A stretch of 36,380 nt of DNA from Rhodocyclaceae bacterium (GTDB taxonomy: Bacteria > Pseudomonadota > Gammaproteobacteria > Burkholderiales > Rhodocyclaceae): NCBI GenBank assembly GCA_023253415.1, contig JALRGK010000074.1:1-36380 (forward strand). Reading direction: 5' to 3'. The translations under genes and the position numbers were made by a program. Of this stretch, positions 1-8,309 are shown piece after piece. The notes beneath the pieces were generated by a model. That model worked only from the letters and a program-made list of their open reading frames with translations. It was not told the DNA's origin and did no database searches. Each line of letters starts with the position of its first letter. Positions within the stretch are counted from its first letter, which is position 1.

Positions 1-446
1 GTTGTGGCGCCAATAAAGGTGACGAGGCCCGACTCCACATGTGGTAGGAACGCATCCTGCTGCGACTTGTTGAAGCGGTGGACTTCATCAACGAAAAGAA
101 TCGTCCGTCGACCCATCTGACGGGCTTTTTCGGCGAAGCCAATGGCTTCCCGGATTTCTTTAACACCTGCCAACACGGCAGAAAGCGCCAAGAATTCTGC
201 ATCGCACTGACGGGCAACCAAGCGCGCCAGGGTAGTTTTTCCCGTACCTGGTGGCCCCCAGAAGATCATGGAATGCGGATTGCCGCTTTCAAGCACGAGA
301 CGTAGCGGTTTGCCCGGCCCCAGCAAATGAGTTTGCCCAACCACAGCGTCCGGCGTTTGCGGTCTCAACTGTTCGGGCAGCGGCGCATACGTACCGGCTG
401 CAGCCGTCGATGTGGCATTGTTGGGTGCCTGACCGAACAGATCCAT
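1..446 (-). CDS. rarA: Replication-associated recombination protein A (RarA/MgsA), N-terminal part
   Basis: This is an AAA+ ATPase of the clamp-loader/RuvB-like group that acts at stalled replication forks. The gene starts at 446 and runs off the left edge, so only about 148 N-terminal residues are visible. They open with MDLFGQAP, then the family's N-terminal RPQTPDAVVGQTHLLGPGKP segment, a Walker A (GPPGTGKTT) and a Walker B (ILFVDEVHRFNKSQQDAFL). The fragment ends in the sensor-1 region (FIGATT). The start lies 3 bases after the lolA stop, so it is probably co-transcribed with ftsK and lolA. Identity is seen directly from these motifs. The C-terminal tetramerisation domain lies outside the window. 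Confidence 0.93.
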   Translation of the reverse strand, partial: MDLFGQAPNNATSTAAAGTYAPLPEQLRPQTPDAVVGQTHLLGPGKPLRLVLESGNPHSMIFWGPPGTGKTTLARLVARQCDAEFLALSAVLAGVKEIREAIGFAEKARQMGRRTILFVDEVHRFNKSQQDAFLPHVESGLVTFIGAT

Positions 447-449
447 GAG

Positions 450-1076
450 CTATTGCTTCAGGATATCGGCGCCCGCTGGGGGCGTAAAACGAAACAGGCT
501 GGCCGGGGCATCTCCATTACGCACGACGTTCGTAAAGACCAGCGTGGTCGTCTGACCGAAGCTGTCTTCAAGTACCATGCCTTTAAGCTCGTTACCCGCC
601 AGGCCAATACGGATACGCACAAACCCGGTATCGTTCTGCTTCGGTTCGGCAATCACCCATTCGGCACCGGCATGTTCACCATCGGCTTTGAAGGTGAAGC
701 GCTGATCTGCTTCATTGTCTCCGGCGAGCAAAGCAGCCGGTGTACCCCCTAGGGCTTTTTGTGATGGACGCACGATGACCTGTTTGAGCTCGGGATCATA
801 AAGCCAGATACGGCTGCCATCCCCCACCATCAACTGGGTGTAGGGCTTGGTAATCGACCAGCGGAATTTCCCCGGGCGACTGATCGCCATGGTGCCCTGA
901 CTTTTGCCGCCACCAATGCCGCCAACGGAGGTTTGTGCAAAGTCGGCTTTCAGGGTGCGTGTCTCACGCAACCAGCTTTTAAGGTCTGCCACGCTATCGG
1001 CCCAGGCCACACCGGTCGTCAGGCAGAGCGCGGCCAGAACTGCCGCGCGCTTCGGAAATCGGATCACGGGATGCAT
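450..1076 (-). CDS. lolA: Outer-membrane lipoprotein carrier protein LolA
   Basis: LolA is the periplasmic chaperone that takes lipoproteins from the LolCDE ABC transporter to LolB at the outer membrane. The 208-residue product has a Sec signal peptide (basic start, hydrophobic stretch AAVLAALCLTTGVAWA, cleavage near residue 26). The mature start fits the family (DLKSWLRETRTLKADFAQT), followed by the beta-rich body with GKFRWSITKPYTQLMVGDG and the late strand FGQTTTLVFTNV. Its length is normal. It sits 6 bases behind ftsK and 3 bases ahead of rarA, the classic ftsK-lolA-rarA order, with no room for separate promoters. Confidence 0.93.
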   Translation of the reverse strand: MHPVIRFPKRAAVLAALCLTTGVAWADSVADLKSWLRETRTLKADFAQTSVGGIGGGKSQGTMAISRPGKFRWSITKPYTQLMVGDGSRIWLYDPELKQVIVRPSQKALGGTPAALLAGDNEADQRFTFKADGEHAGAEWVIAEPKQNDTGFVRIRIGLAGNELKGMVLEDSFGQTTTLVFTNVVRNGDAPASLFRFTPPAGADILKQ

Positions 1077-1082
1077 GTGAAA

Positions 1083-3398
1083 TTACTCATCGACCGAACG
1101 ATTGGGTGCCAGGACTTCGCGGCCACCGCGGCCATCCATGCTGGAGACCAGACCGGCTTTTTCCATGGCCTCGATCAGTCGGGCTGAACGGTTGTAACCA
1201 ATGCGTAGATGACGCTGCACCAGTGAGATGGAAGCACGGCGGTTTTTGAGCACAATTTCTACAGCCTGGTCATAAAGTGGATCAGCTTCGGCGTCACTAT
1301 CACCACCTTCGCCACCTTCGCCATCTCCCTCGGTGGCTCCCGTAAGAATGCCTTCTTCGTACTCCGGTGCACCCAGCGATTTGAGGTAATCCACCACGCG
1401 ATGCACTTCATCATCGGCCACAAAGGCACCATGCACCCGTTGCGGATAGCCGGTTCCCGGCGGCAGGTAGAGCATGTCGCCCTGTCCCAGGAGTGCCTCG
1501 GCACCCATCTGGTCCAGAATCGTGCGCGAGTCGATCTTGCTGGACACCTGGAAGGCGATACGTGTCGGGATATTGGCTTTGATGAGGCCAGTGATCACAT
1601 CCACACTCGGACGCTGTGTGGCCAGAATCAGATGGATCCCAGCGGCACGGGCTTTCTGCGCCAGACGGGCAATGAGTTCTTCCACTTTTTTGCCAGCCAC
1701 CATCATCAGGTCGGCCAGTTCGTCGATCACCACCACGATGTGTGGCATGCTGCGTAAGGGTTCCGGAGATTCCGGCGTCAGCGTCAACGGATTAGGAATC
1801 GGCTCACCCTTCTCGGCTGCTTTCTGGATGTGCTCGTTAGCGCTGGCCAGATTACGCACACCCAGCTTGGACATCACCTTATAGCGACGTTCCATTTCTG
1901 CCACACACCAGGTCAGTGCATTTGCCGCCTGACGCATATCGGTCACCACCGGTGCCAGCAGATGCGGAATACCTTCGTAGATGGAGAGTTCCAGCATCTT
2001 CGGGTCAACGAGAATCAGACGTACGGCGTCCGGCTCCGATTTATAGAGCATCGATAAAATCATGGCATTGACGCCCACCGATTTACCAGAACCGGTGGTA
2101 CCGGCCACCAGCAGGTGGGGCATTTTGGCGAGATCCGCTACGATGGGCACACCACCAATGTCTTTGCCCAACGCCACGGTGAGCGGCGATGTCATGTTGT
2201 GATAGGGCCGGGATGACAGAATTTCGGAGAGTCGTACGGTTTGCCGCTTGGCGTTCGGGAGCTCCAGCGCCATACAGGATTTACCGGGTACAGTTTCCAC
2301 GACACGGACGGAAACTAGCGCCAGCGCACGCGCCAGATCACGGGCCAGGTTAACGATCTGGGCACCTTTAACACCGACAGCGGGTTCGATCTCGTAACGG
2401 GTAATCACCGGACCGGGGTACGCTGCGATGACTTTCACTTCAACGCCAAAATCGCCCAGACGGGTTTCAATCAGGCGGGACGTGAACTGCAGAGTTTCTT
2501 CGGTCGGCATGTCGGTCGGCGGCTGTGCCGGGTCCAGTAGACTCAGGGGAGGCAACTTGCCACCCACCACGGCCTCCGGGAACAAGGGCACCTGTTTTTC
2601 ACGCTCTTTGCGTTGCACAGCCTTACGGGATACCGGCACTTCAACGGGTGCCGGCGGCTCGATGAAGACAGGCTCCATGGGTTCGGCACGCTTCTGCTCA
2701 ACGGTGGCTTCACGCTGTTGAGCAACCTCTTTACCAATCCGGCGATCCTGCCAGCTTTCTACAGCACGGCCACCACCGCCCACGGCCAGCTCCATCATGC
2801 TGCCAATACGCTCAAACAAAACGACCCAGGGCAATCCACTAAAGATGCGCCAGCTCAACAAGAGAAGGCTGCCGACGATGAGCGTGGCGCCGGTAAAACC
2901 GAAGGCATGACCCATCAGCGTGGCTAAGCCTTCTCCGAGCACGCCCCCCGGACCCATCGGCAAGGCACTACCACTGGTGTGGAAACGCAATGCCGCAAAC
3001 GTGGAAACACAAACAAGCAGCACCAGAAAACCGCTCAAGGTCAACCAAAGCGGGCGAACCTCGGGTTCCACGGCTTCACGTAATGCACGTCGCCGCGCCG
3101 TCCAACCGATGAGGATCAGAACCAGGGGCAAAATGGCCCATAACCAAGCCGCACCACCAAACAGGTAGAAGAGTAGATCGGACATCCAGGCGCCAAAGCG
3201 GCCCATGGGATTTGTCACCCGACCGGCCGGGCCCGAGTGTGACCATGCAGGGTCCGACGGGTTGAATCCGCCCAACGCCAGTAGCGCAACCAGGGCAACA
3301 AAGCCCAGCAAGGCCCAGCGGGCCTCCTGCATCAGGGCGCCGATACGTTCGGGCAGAGTACGCGGCCCATCAATGCGTTGGCTAAAAAATCGGCTCAT
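1083..3398 (-). CDS. ftsK: DNA translocase FtsK
   Basis: FtsK is the septal DNA pump that clears the chromosome dimer region and activates XerCD recombination at dif. In this 771-residue protein the N-terminal 210 residues carry about four membrane segments. A charged and proline-containing linker of only about 100 residues follows, then the motor with Walker A GTTGSGKSVGVN near residue 430, Walker B-type IVVVIDELADLM, and LILATQRPSVDVITGLIKANIP. The C-terminal winged-helix gamma domain (about 705-765, YNRSARLIEAMEKAGLVS) reads KOPS polarity sequences. An acidic, glycine-rich spacer (EGDGEGGEGGDSDAEAD) separates motor and gamma. The linker is far shorter than the roughly 600 residues in E. 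coli, as is common outside enterobacteria. It diverges from trxB and probably starts the ftsK-lolA-rarA operon. Confidence 0.95.
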   Translation of the reverse strand: MSRFFSQRIDGPRTLPERIGALMQEARWALLGFVALVALLALGGFNPSDPAWSHSGPAGRVTNPMGRFGAWMSDLLFYLFGGAAWLWAILPLVLILIGWTARRRALREAVEPEVRPLWLTLSGFLVLLVCVSTFAALRFHTSGSALPMGPGGVLGEGLATLMGHAFGFTGATLIVGSLLLLSWRIFSGLPWVVLFERIGSMMELAVGGGGRAVESWQDRRIGKEVAQQREATVEQKRAEPMEPVFIEPPAPVEVPVSRKAVQRKEREKQVPLFPEAVVGGKLPPLSLLDPAQPPTDMPTEETLQFTSRLIETRLGDFGVEVKVIAAYPGPVITRYEIEPAVGVKGAQIVNLARDLARALALVSVRVVETVPGKSCMALELPNAKRQTVRLSEILSSRPYHNMTSPLTVALGKDIGGVPIVADLAKMPHLLVAGTTGSGKSVGVNAMILSMLYKSEPDAVRLILVDPKMLELSIYEGIPHLLAPVVTDMRQAANALTWCVAEMERRYKVMSKLGVRNLASANEHIQKAAEKGEPIPNPLTLTPESPEPLRSMPHIVVVIDELADLMMVAGKKVEELIARLAQKARAAGIHLILATQRPSVDVITGLIKANIPTRIAFQVSSKIDSRTILDQMGAEALLGQGDMLYLPPGTGYPQRVHGAFVADDEVHRVVDYLKSLGAPEYEEGILTGATEGDGEGGEGGDSDAEADPLYDQAVEIVLKNRRASISLVQRHLRIGYNRSARLIEAMEKAGLVSSMDGRGGREVLAPNRSVDE

Positions 3399-3452
3399 GG
3401 ATAAAGTCTTTGCCCTTTACGGGCTGGGGCTGGTGATGACGTAAGGAACGAT

Positions 3453-3458
3453 TATAAT
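3453..3458 (+). promoter_or_regulatory. Probable -10 element between divergent ftsK and trxB
   Basis: The 130-base gap between ftsK and trxB contains TATAAT here, inside ATTATAAT (3451-3458). Because that octamer is nearly palindromic, it also presents TATAAT on the minus strand (3451-3456), so it could serve either gene. No good -35 hexamer lies at the right distance on either strand, so only the -10 is supported. Transcription from it would leave leaders of about 60 nt for trxB and 45 nt for ftsK. Confidence 0.45.
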
Positions 3459-3486
3459 CCCAAGGATTAAATGAATTACGGCATCG

Positions 3487-3505
3487 GGCATCGCTTCCTG
3501 ATGCC
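3487..3505 (+). other. Small perfect hairpin in the trxB leader
   Basis: GGCATC (3487-3492) and GATGCC (3500-3505) form a six-base-pair stem with a 7-nt loop, ending 13 bases before the trxB Shine-Dalgarno AGGAG (3519-3523). There is no T-run after it, so it is not a terminator. Whether it affects translation cannot be told from sequence. Confidence 0.3.
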
Positions 3506-3528
3506 ACCCCCCTACTTCAGGAGTTGTC

Positions 3529-4524
3529 ATGTCTGCCACGACCCGCCATATCCCCCTGCTGATTCTCGGTTCCGGTCCGGCCGGTTATACCTCGGCCATC
3601 TATGCTGCCCGCGCCAATCTGAAGCCGGTGCTGATTACTGGCTTAGCTCAAGGCGGCCAACTAATGACGACCACTGAAGTCGACAACTGGCCGGCGGATG
3701 TGAACGGCGTGATGGGCCCGGAGTTGATGGCCCGTTTCGAGCAACATGCGGCCCGTTTTGAAACTGAAATGGTGTTTGATCACATTCATACGGTCAAACT
3801 GGGCCAACGTCCTTTCGAACTCGAAGGCGATGCCGGAAAATACACCTGCGACGCCCTGATCATCGCCACGGGCGCTTCGGCCCAATATCTGGGTCTGCCG
3901 TCGGAAGAGAAGTTTGCCGGACGCGGCGTCTCTGCCTGTGCCACCTGCGATGGTTTCTTCTACCGCAACCAGGAAGTCGCCGTGGTCGGCGGCGGCAACA
4001 CTGCCGTTGAAGAAGCACTGTACCTGGCCAATATTGCCAGCAAGGTAACGCTGATTCACCGCCGGGACAAGTTCCGTGCCGAGAAAATCATGGTCGACAA
4101 GCTTTACAAGCGTGTTGAAGAAGGCAAGATTGCCCTGGAACTGAATTCGACGTTGGATGAGGTGCTGGGCGATAACACGGGTGTGACCGGTGTACGCATC
4201 AAAGCGGCCGATGGTTCGACCAAAAACAAGGAACTACGTGGCGTATTCATCGCGATCGGCCACAAGCCAAATACGGATATGTTTGCCGGCCAGATGGACA
4301 TGGAAAACGGCTACATCGTCACCCGCATGGGCAACAACGGTTTCGCAACAGCAACCAGTGTGCCAGGTGTCTTTGCCGCTGGTGATGTGCAGGATCACAA
4401 CTACCGTCAGGCCATTACCTCCGCCGGCACCGGTTGTATGGCCGCCCTCGATGCCGAGCGCTTCCTCGACAGCCTGGCTCAAGGCTTGGATGTGGCGCTG
4501 AAGGCTTGGACGCCGAACGAGTAA
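3529..4524 (+). CDS. trxB: Thioredoxin reductase (NADPH), TrxB
   Basis: TrxB is the cytoplasmic FAD flavoprotein that transfers electrons from NADPH to thioredoxin. Its length of 331 residues is slightly above the usual 315-320. It shows an N-terminal FAD-binding loop (GSGPAGYTSAIYAARA), the redox-active CATC with C137 and C140 in GVSACATCDGFF, the NADPH-binding GGGNTAVEEALYL, and the C-terminal FAD motif AGDVQDHNYRQAITSAGTG. The start is set by AGGAG (3519-3523), 5 bases before the ATG. It is divergent from ftsK and is followed after 28 bases by an Smr-domain gene, probably in one transcript. Confidence 0.96.
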   Translation: MSATTRHIPLLILGSGPAGYTSAIYAARANLKPVLITGLAQGGQLMTTTEVDNWPADVNGVMGPELMARFEQHAARFETEMVFDHIHTVKLGQRPFELEGDAGKYTCDALIIATGASAQYLGLPSEEKFAGRGVSACATCDGFFYRNQEVAVVGGGNTAVEEALYLANIASKVTLIHRRDKFRAEKIMVDKLYKRVEEGKIALELNSTLDEVLGDNTGVTGVRIKAADGSTKNKELRGVFIAIGHKPNTDMFAGQMDMENGYIVTRMGNNGFATATSVPGVFAAGDVQDHNYRQAITSAGTGCMAALDAERFLDSLAQGLDVALKAWTPNE

Positions 4525-4552
4525 GACCATAGGCGTTGCCCAGAGAAACGCC

Positions 4553-5134
4553 ATGCCCACCCACCTCTCTCGGGAAGAGCAGGATCTGTTTCTTGCCCAG
4601 GTGGGCGATGCTCGCCCCCTACGAGTGGCGCCCAAAGCCGATTTAAGTCCGCAACCGCCCAAACCGGTTGCGCGACAAAGATTGCTGGATAACCAGGCCG
4701 TGCTACACGATCTGATTCACGCTCCGATCCAGCTCGCCGACCGTCTCGAAGGTGGCGACGAACCAACCTATCTGCATCGTGGCGTCTCTATGCAAGTATT
4801 ACGTGACCTGCGACGTGGTCGTTGGGTGATACAGCGCGAAATCGATTTGCATGGTCATACGCGCGATGCCGCCCGCAGTGCACTGGCTCATTTCCTGAGC
4901 CGATGCCTGCTCGAAGGTGTGCGCTGCGTGCGTGTTGTGACGGGACGCGGTTTGCGTTCACCCGGTCAGGTAGCCGTTCTGCGCGTTTTGACAAGAAACT
5001 GGCTGGCGCAACGGCAGGAGGTTCTAGCTTACTGCCAAGCTAAACCAGCCGATGGCGGTGAAGGTGCCCTGATTGTACTGCTCAGAAACCAGCACCGACC
5101 ACACGCGACTGAGACGAATAAGGATGTTGCATGA
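4553..5134 (+). CDS. Smr/MutS2-domain protein (SmrB-like putative endonuclease)
   Basis: This 193-residue protein has a variable, proline-containing N-terminal part (1-90) and a C-terminal Smr domain. The domain includes the D-x-H motif IDLHGHT (D98, H100) and ends ADGGEGALIVLLRN, as in the proteobacterial SmrA/SmrB family. E. coli SmrB cleaves mRNA between collided ribosomes. The second family motif is usually HGxG; here it reads VVTGRGLRSP (130-137), so the conserved His is replaced by Thr while G-x-G is kept. Its stop overlaps the next start in an ATGA (5131-5134), implying translational coupling. The domain call is firm, but SmrB-like function is inferred from the family. Confidence 0.85.
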   Translation: MPTHLSREEQDLFLAQVGDARPLRVAPKADLSPQPPKPVARQRLLDNQAVLHDLIHAPIQLADRLEGGDEPTYLHRGVSMQVLRDLRRGRWVIQREIDLHGHTRDAARSALAHFLSRCLLEGVRCVRVVTGRGLRSPGQVAVLRVLTRNWLAQRQEVLAYCQAKPADGGEGALIVLLRNQHRPHATETNKDVA

Positions 5135-5664
5135 CGCTGGACGCACCCCGCAAACAGAAAAGCCGCATCTGGCAGTTTGTCGCGCTTTTTTTCCTGGCAT
5201 TCTCCTTTATCCTTGCCCAACGCTATGGCAACGAACTCCTGAAGCTTGTCACTGATCCAACGGACGCCACGCAAATTACACCCCCGCCCTGCAATCTGAA
5301 CCGGGAGCGTTGCCAACTACCGATCATCACGCCGGTCGCTTCAGAGGCACCGTGGTCATTCAGCATTACGCCTCACCCCATCCCAGTCAGCGCACCGCTG
5401 ACATTGACGCTGACACCACCCGAACGCATCCTTCATACACCAGCAGCTGTATGGGTAGACCTGACTGGCGATGATATGGATATGGGATTGATTCGTATCT
5501 CTCTGCAAAAAAATTCGGATGGCAGCTGGACAGGCACTGGCAGCATTCCTGTGTGCGTCACAGGTGCCATGCGCTGGCGTGCCCGACTGTACATTCAACT
5601 GGCGCAGACAACCCTGCAGGCTGACTGGGTTTTTACGGCACCGGATCATGGCGCCCGCCACTAA
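5131..5664 (+). CDS. Conserved hypothetical protein, single N-terminal membrane anchor, periplasmic domain
   Basis: I do not recognise a named gene. The 177-residue product has a short basic cytoplasmic tail, one membrane helix (about 13-29, IWQFVALFFLAFSFILA) and a beta-rich periplasmic domain. It has three cysteines, C54 and C61 in PCNLNRERCQ and C142 in SIPVCVTGAMRW, plus a DMDMGLIRISL segment (115-125). The arrangement of an M-x-M-G loop followed by P-x-C and a W-x-x-R strand resembles FixH/YtkA-like domains of proteobacterial membrane proteins, but this is my reading rather than a proven match. It is coupled to the smr stop by a 4-base overlap, and xthA follows after 25 bases. Confidence 0.75.
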   Translation: MTLDAPRKQKSRIWQFVALFFLAFSFILAQRYGNELLKLVTDPTDATQITPPPCNLNRERCQLPIITPVASEAPWSFSITPHPIPVSAPLTLTLTPPERILHTPAAVWVDLTGDDMDMGLIRISLQKNSDGSWTGTGSIPVCVTGAMRWRARLYIQLAQTTLQADWVFTAPDHGARH

Positions 5665-5689
5665 TAACTGCTGACGGACACTGCTACCT

Positions 5690-6451
5690 ATGCGTATTGC
5701 CACCTGGAATGTGAACTCTCTGAACGTCCGCCTGCCTCATTTACTGGACTGGCTGACGACCGCCGGCCCGGACGTCGTGGGCTTACAGGAACTGAAATGC
5801 GAAGATGCCAAATTTCCGGAAGCTGCGATCAACGAGGCGGGCTATCACGCGGTCTTTGCCGGTCAGAAAACCTATAACGGGGTTGCCCTTCTTTCCCGTC
5901 TGCCGGCTACTGCCGTACAGCGCGGTATCCCGGGATTCGACGACCCGCAACAACGCATCATTGCCGCTACGATTAACGGGGTACGTATCGTTAATGGATA
6001 TTTTCCCAATGGCCAGGCACCAGGCACCGAGAAGTTTGCCTACAAACTGGATTGGCTGAACCGTCTGACCGCCTGGCTGAGTGATGAGCTCCGGATGCAT
6101 GACAAGCTGTGCCTGATTGGCGATTACAACATCGCACCGACTGATGCCGATGCCCACCCGGACTGGAAGGAAGCAATTCACGTATCACCACCGGAACGGG
6201 CAGCGTTTGCAGCATTGGAATCTCTAGGTTTGAACGATGTCTTCCGTAAATTTGAACATCCGGAAAAAAGCTTCTCCTGGTGGGACTATCGAATGAATGC
6301 TTTTCGCCGGAATTTCGGCTTGCGGATCGATCACATTCTGGCCAGCAAGGCGCTGACCGATATCTGTACCGCCTGCGAGATCGATAAATCGCCGCGATCA
6401 CTGGAACGTCCATCAGATCACACACCGGTGATGGCTACGTTTAGCGATTGA
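5690..6451 (+). CDS. xthA: Exodeoxyribonuclease III / class II AP endonuclease
   Basis: This Mg-dependent enzyme of base-excision repair nicks 5' of abasic sites and has 3'-5' exonuclease and phosphatase activities. All family motifs are present in its 253 residues: N7 in ATWNVNSL, E34 in LQELKCED, NGYFPNG, GDYNIAPTD, SWWDYR, RIDHIL and the terminal PSDHTPV with the catalytic Asp-His. Length fits the shorter XthA forms (250-270). It is the last gene of the trxB-smr-unknown-xthA run and converges on rsmA, 23 bases away. Confidence 0.95.
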   Translation: MRIATWNVNSLNVRLPHLLDWLTTAGPDVVGLQELKCEDAKFPEAAINEAGYHAVFAGQKTYNGVALLSRLPATAVQRGIPGFDDPQQRIIAATINGVRIVNGYFPNGQAPGTEKFAYKLDWLNRLTAWLSDELRMHDKLCLIGDYNIAPTDADAHPDWKEAIHVSPPERAAFAALESLGLNDVFRKFEHPEKSFSWWDYRMNAFRRNFGLRIDHILASKALTDICTACEIDKSPRSLERPSDHTPVMATFSD

Positions 6452-6474
6452 GTAGGGAAAAACCCCGGAAAAAT

Positions 6475-7290
6475 TCAGGGCAACTGATTCGCCAGTGCGA
6501 CGAAATCCGCTTCACTAAGGTGTTCTGCACGCTCGGTCGGGTCAACACCGGCCGCTTCGATTTGTGCGCTGTCGAGTAAGGGCTTGAGGGTATTTCGCAC
6601 CATTTTGCGTCGTTGCGAAAACGCCGCATTGACCACTTGCTGCAAACGTGCCTCGTCGACGGGCAAGCGGTCTGCCAGTGGTTTGGGGATCATACGGACA
6701 ACGGCCGAATCAACCTTTGGAGCTGGGTCAAACGATTCAGGAGGCACATCCAGCAGGCGTTCCAGATAGCAATAGCGCTGTAACATGACGGAAAGCCGGC
6801 TACGATCTGAATCTCCGGGCGCTGCGACCATGCGATCGACGACCTCTTTTTGCAACATGACGGTAATGTCGCGAACGGCACCAACCTCAACTTTATCGAG
6901 CAAATGAAAAAGGATGGGGGTCGAAATGTTGTAAGGCAGATTACCGACGACCCGTAGGTCAGGGCCGAGCGAGGCAAAATCAAATGCGAGCGCATCACCG
7001 GCATGAATGGTCATTTGTTCCGGGGGGTACTTCTTTTCCAGTCGGGCAATGAGATCCCGATCCAGCTCGACCACATGCAGATGCCCTGCGCGTTCCAACA
7101 GCGGCTGTGTGAGCGCACCAAGACCCGGGCCGATTTCGACCACACGTTCTCCCGGCTGTGGATTCACCGCATCGACAATGCCGTAGATAATGCCCTGATC
7201 AATGAGGAAATTCTGACCAAAACGTTTACGGGCAGTGTGTCCGGTTTCACGGGCGAGCTTAGTGGCGGGTTTGGCGGATGAGCGATTCAT
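6475..7290 (-). CDS. rsmA: 16S rRNA dimethyladenosine transferase RsmA (KsgA)
   Basis: RsmA uses SAM to dimethylate A1518 and A1519 of 16S rRNA late in 30S assembly. The 271-residue protein has the N-terminal KRFGQNFLIDQGI, the SAM-binding VVEIGPGLGALTQPLL, VVELDRDLI, and the catalytic NLPYNIS, followed by the helical C-terminal domain (FSQRRKMVRNTL). It is the last gene of lptD-surA-pdxA-rsmA, starting 2 bases after the pdxA stop. It ends 23 bases from convergent xthA. I see no convincing terminator in that short gap. Confidence 0.95.
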   Translation of the reverse strand: MNRSSAKPATKLARETGHTARKRFGQNFLIDQGIIYGIVDAVNPQPGERVVEIGPGLGALTQPLLERAGHLHVVELDRDLIARLEKKYPPEQMTIHAGDALAFDFASLGPDLRVVGNLPYNISTPILFHLLDKVEVGAVRDITVMLQKEVVDRMVAAPGDSDRSRLSVMLQRYCYLERLLDVPPESFDPAPKVDSAVVRMIPKPLADRLPVDEARLQQVVNAAFSQRRKMVRNTLKPLLDSAQIEAAGVDPTERAEHLSEADFVALANQLP

Positions 7291-7292
7291 GC

Positions 7293-8309
7293 TTATTGTT
7301 GTGCGGCTAATTGTGCAGCGAGAGTCACCGCCGCATAAAGGCTACCTGGGTCCGCCACCGGTAAGGCACCATCGGGCTGACGACCAGCGAGATCCAGTGC
7401 CGTCCCATGATCCACGGAGGTACGGATAATCGGTAAACCCAGGGTGATATTGATACCCTGGCCGAAGGTCGCGTATTTCAGCGGTGCCAACCCTTGATCG
7501 TGGTACATCGCCAAGACTGCATCCCCTTGCGGTAAAACACGCGGGGTAAACAGGGTATCCGCTGGCAAGGGGCCGATCAGTTGCATCCCTTCGCCACGCA
7601 GTCGTTCCAGCACGGGGGTTATGACGTCTATTTCTTCCCGGCCCATGTGACCACTCTCGCCTGCATGCGGATTTAGACCGGCCACCAGAATTCTCGGGGA
7701 GGCGAGGCCGAACTTTTCCCGGAGATCTTTATCCAGGATACGCAGCACCTGGGTGAGTACTTCTGCCGTAATGGCGGCAGGCACCGCGGACAACGCCAGA
7801 TGCGTTGTCGCCAGCGCCACACGCAGTGGGCCATGCGGGGTATCACCCGCCAACATCATAACCACCAGTGGCGTTTCCGTTTGCTCCGCCAGATATTCGG
7901 TGTGACCGGTAAAGGAACGTCCAGCCTCGTTGATCACGCCTTTATGTAAAGGCGCAGTCACCATGGCCGCAAACTCGCCTTGCCGGCAACCACGAATGGC
8001 ACGATCCAGTATGGCCACCACATAATCACTATTGGCAGGATTCAACTGACCTGCAGTGACCGGGGCATTAGCCTGAATATCGCAAACGGTGACAACACCG
8101 ACAGGGGATGGCACCACCGGCAATGACGCATCGTAGGTCTGAAAACTAAGGTCCAGACCCATTTGCCTGGCGCGCGCCTCAAGCAGCGCACGATCACCCA
8201 AGACAACCAGCTGATTCGGCCAGGATCGTTCTGCGAGACGTAAACAGAGGTCAGGGCCAACGCCCGCCGGCTCACCCGACGTAATGGCCAGACGCACAGG
8301 CTTGGTCAT
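7293..8309 (-). CDS. pdxA: 4-hydroxythreonine-4-phosphate dehydrogenase PdxA
   Basis: PdxA is an NAD-dependent, divalent-metal enzyme of the DXP-dependent pyridoxal 5'-phosphate pathway. Its 338 residues carry TSGEPAGVGPD at the N-terminus, the metal-binding histidines in FTGHTEYLAEQT, LNPHAGESGHMG and MYHDQGLAPLK, and the C-terminal TSVDHGTALDLAG. The start overlaps the surA stop as ATGA (8306-8309), so the two are translationally coupled. Length is typical (about 330). Confidence 0.95.
   Translation of the reverse strand: MTKPVRLAITSGEPAGVGPDLCLRLAERSWPNQLVVLGDRALLEARARQMGLDLSFQTYDASLPVVPSPVGVVTVCDIQANAPVTAGQLNPANSDYVVAILDRAIRGCRQGEFAAMVTAPLHKGVINEAGRSFTGHTEYLAEQTETPLVVMMLAGDTPHGPLRVALATTHLALSAVPAAITAEVLTQVLRILDKDLREKFGLASPRILVAGLNPHAGESGHMGREEIDVITPVLERLRGEGMQLIGPLPADTLFTPRVLPQGDAVLAMYHDQGLAPLKYATFGQGINITLGLPIIRTSVDHGTALDLAGRQPDGALPVADPGSLYAAVTLAAQLAAQQ

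Noticed and set aside
6452..6474. Terminator between xthA and rsmA
   Set aside because: Only GGG-AAAAA-CCC style micro-symmetry is present, with no stable stem and no T-run on either strand.
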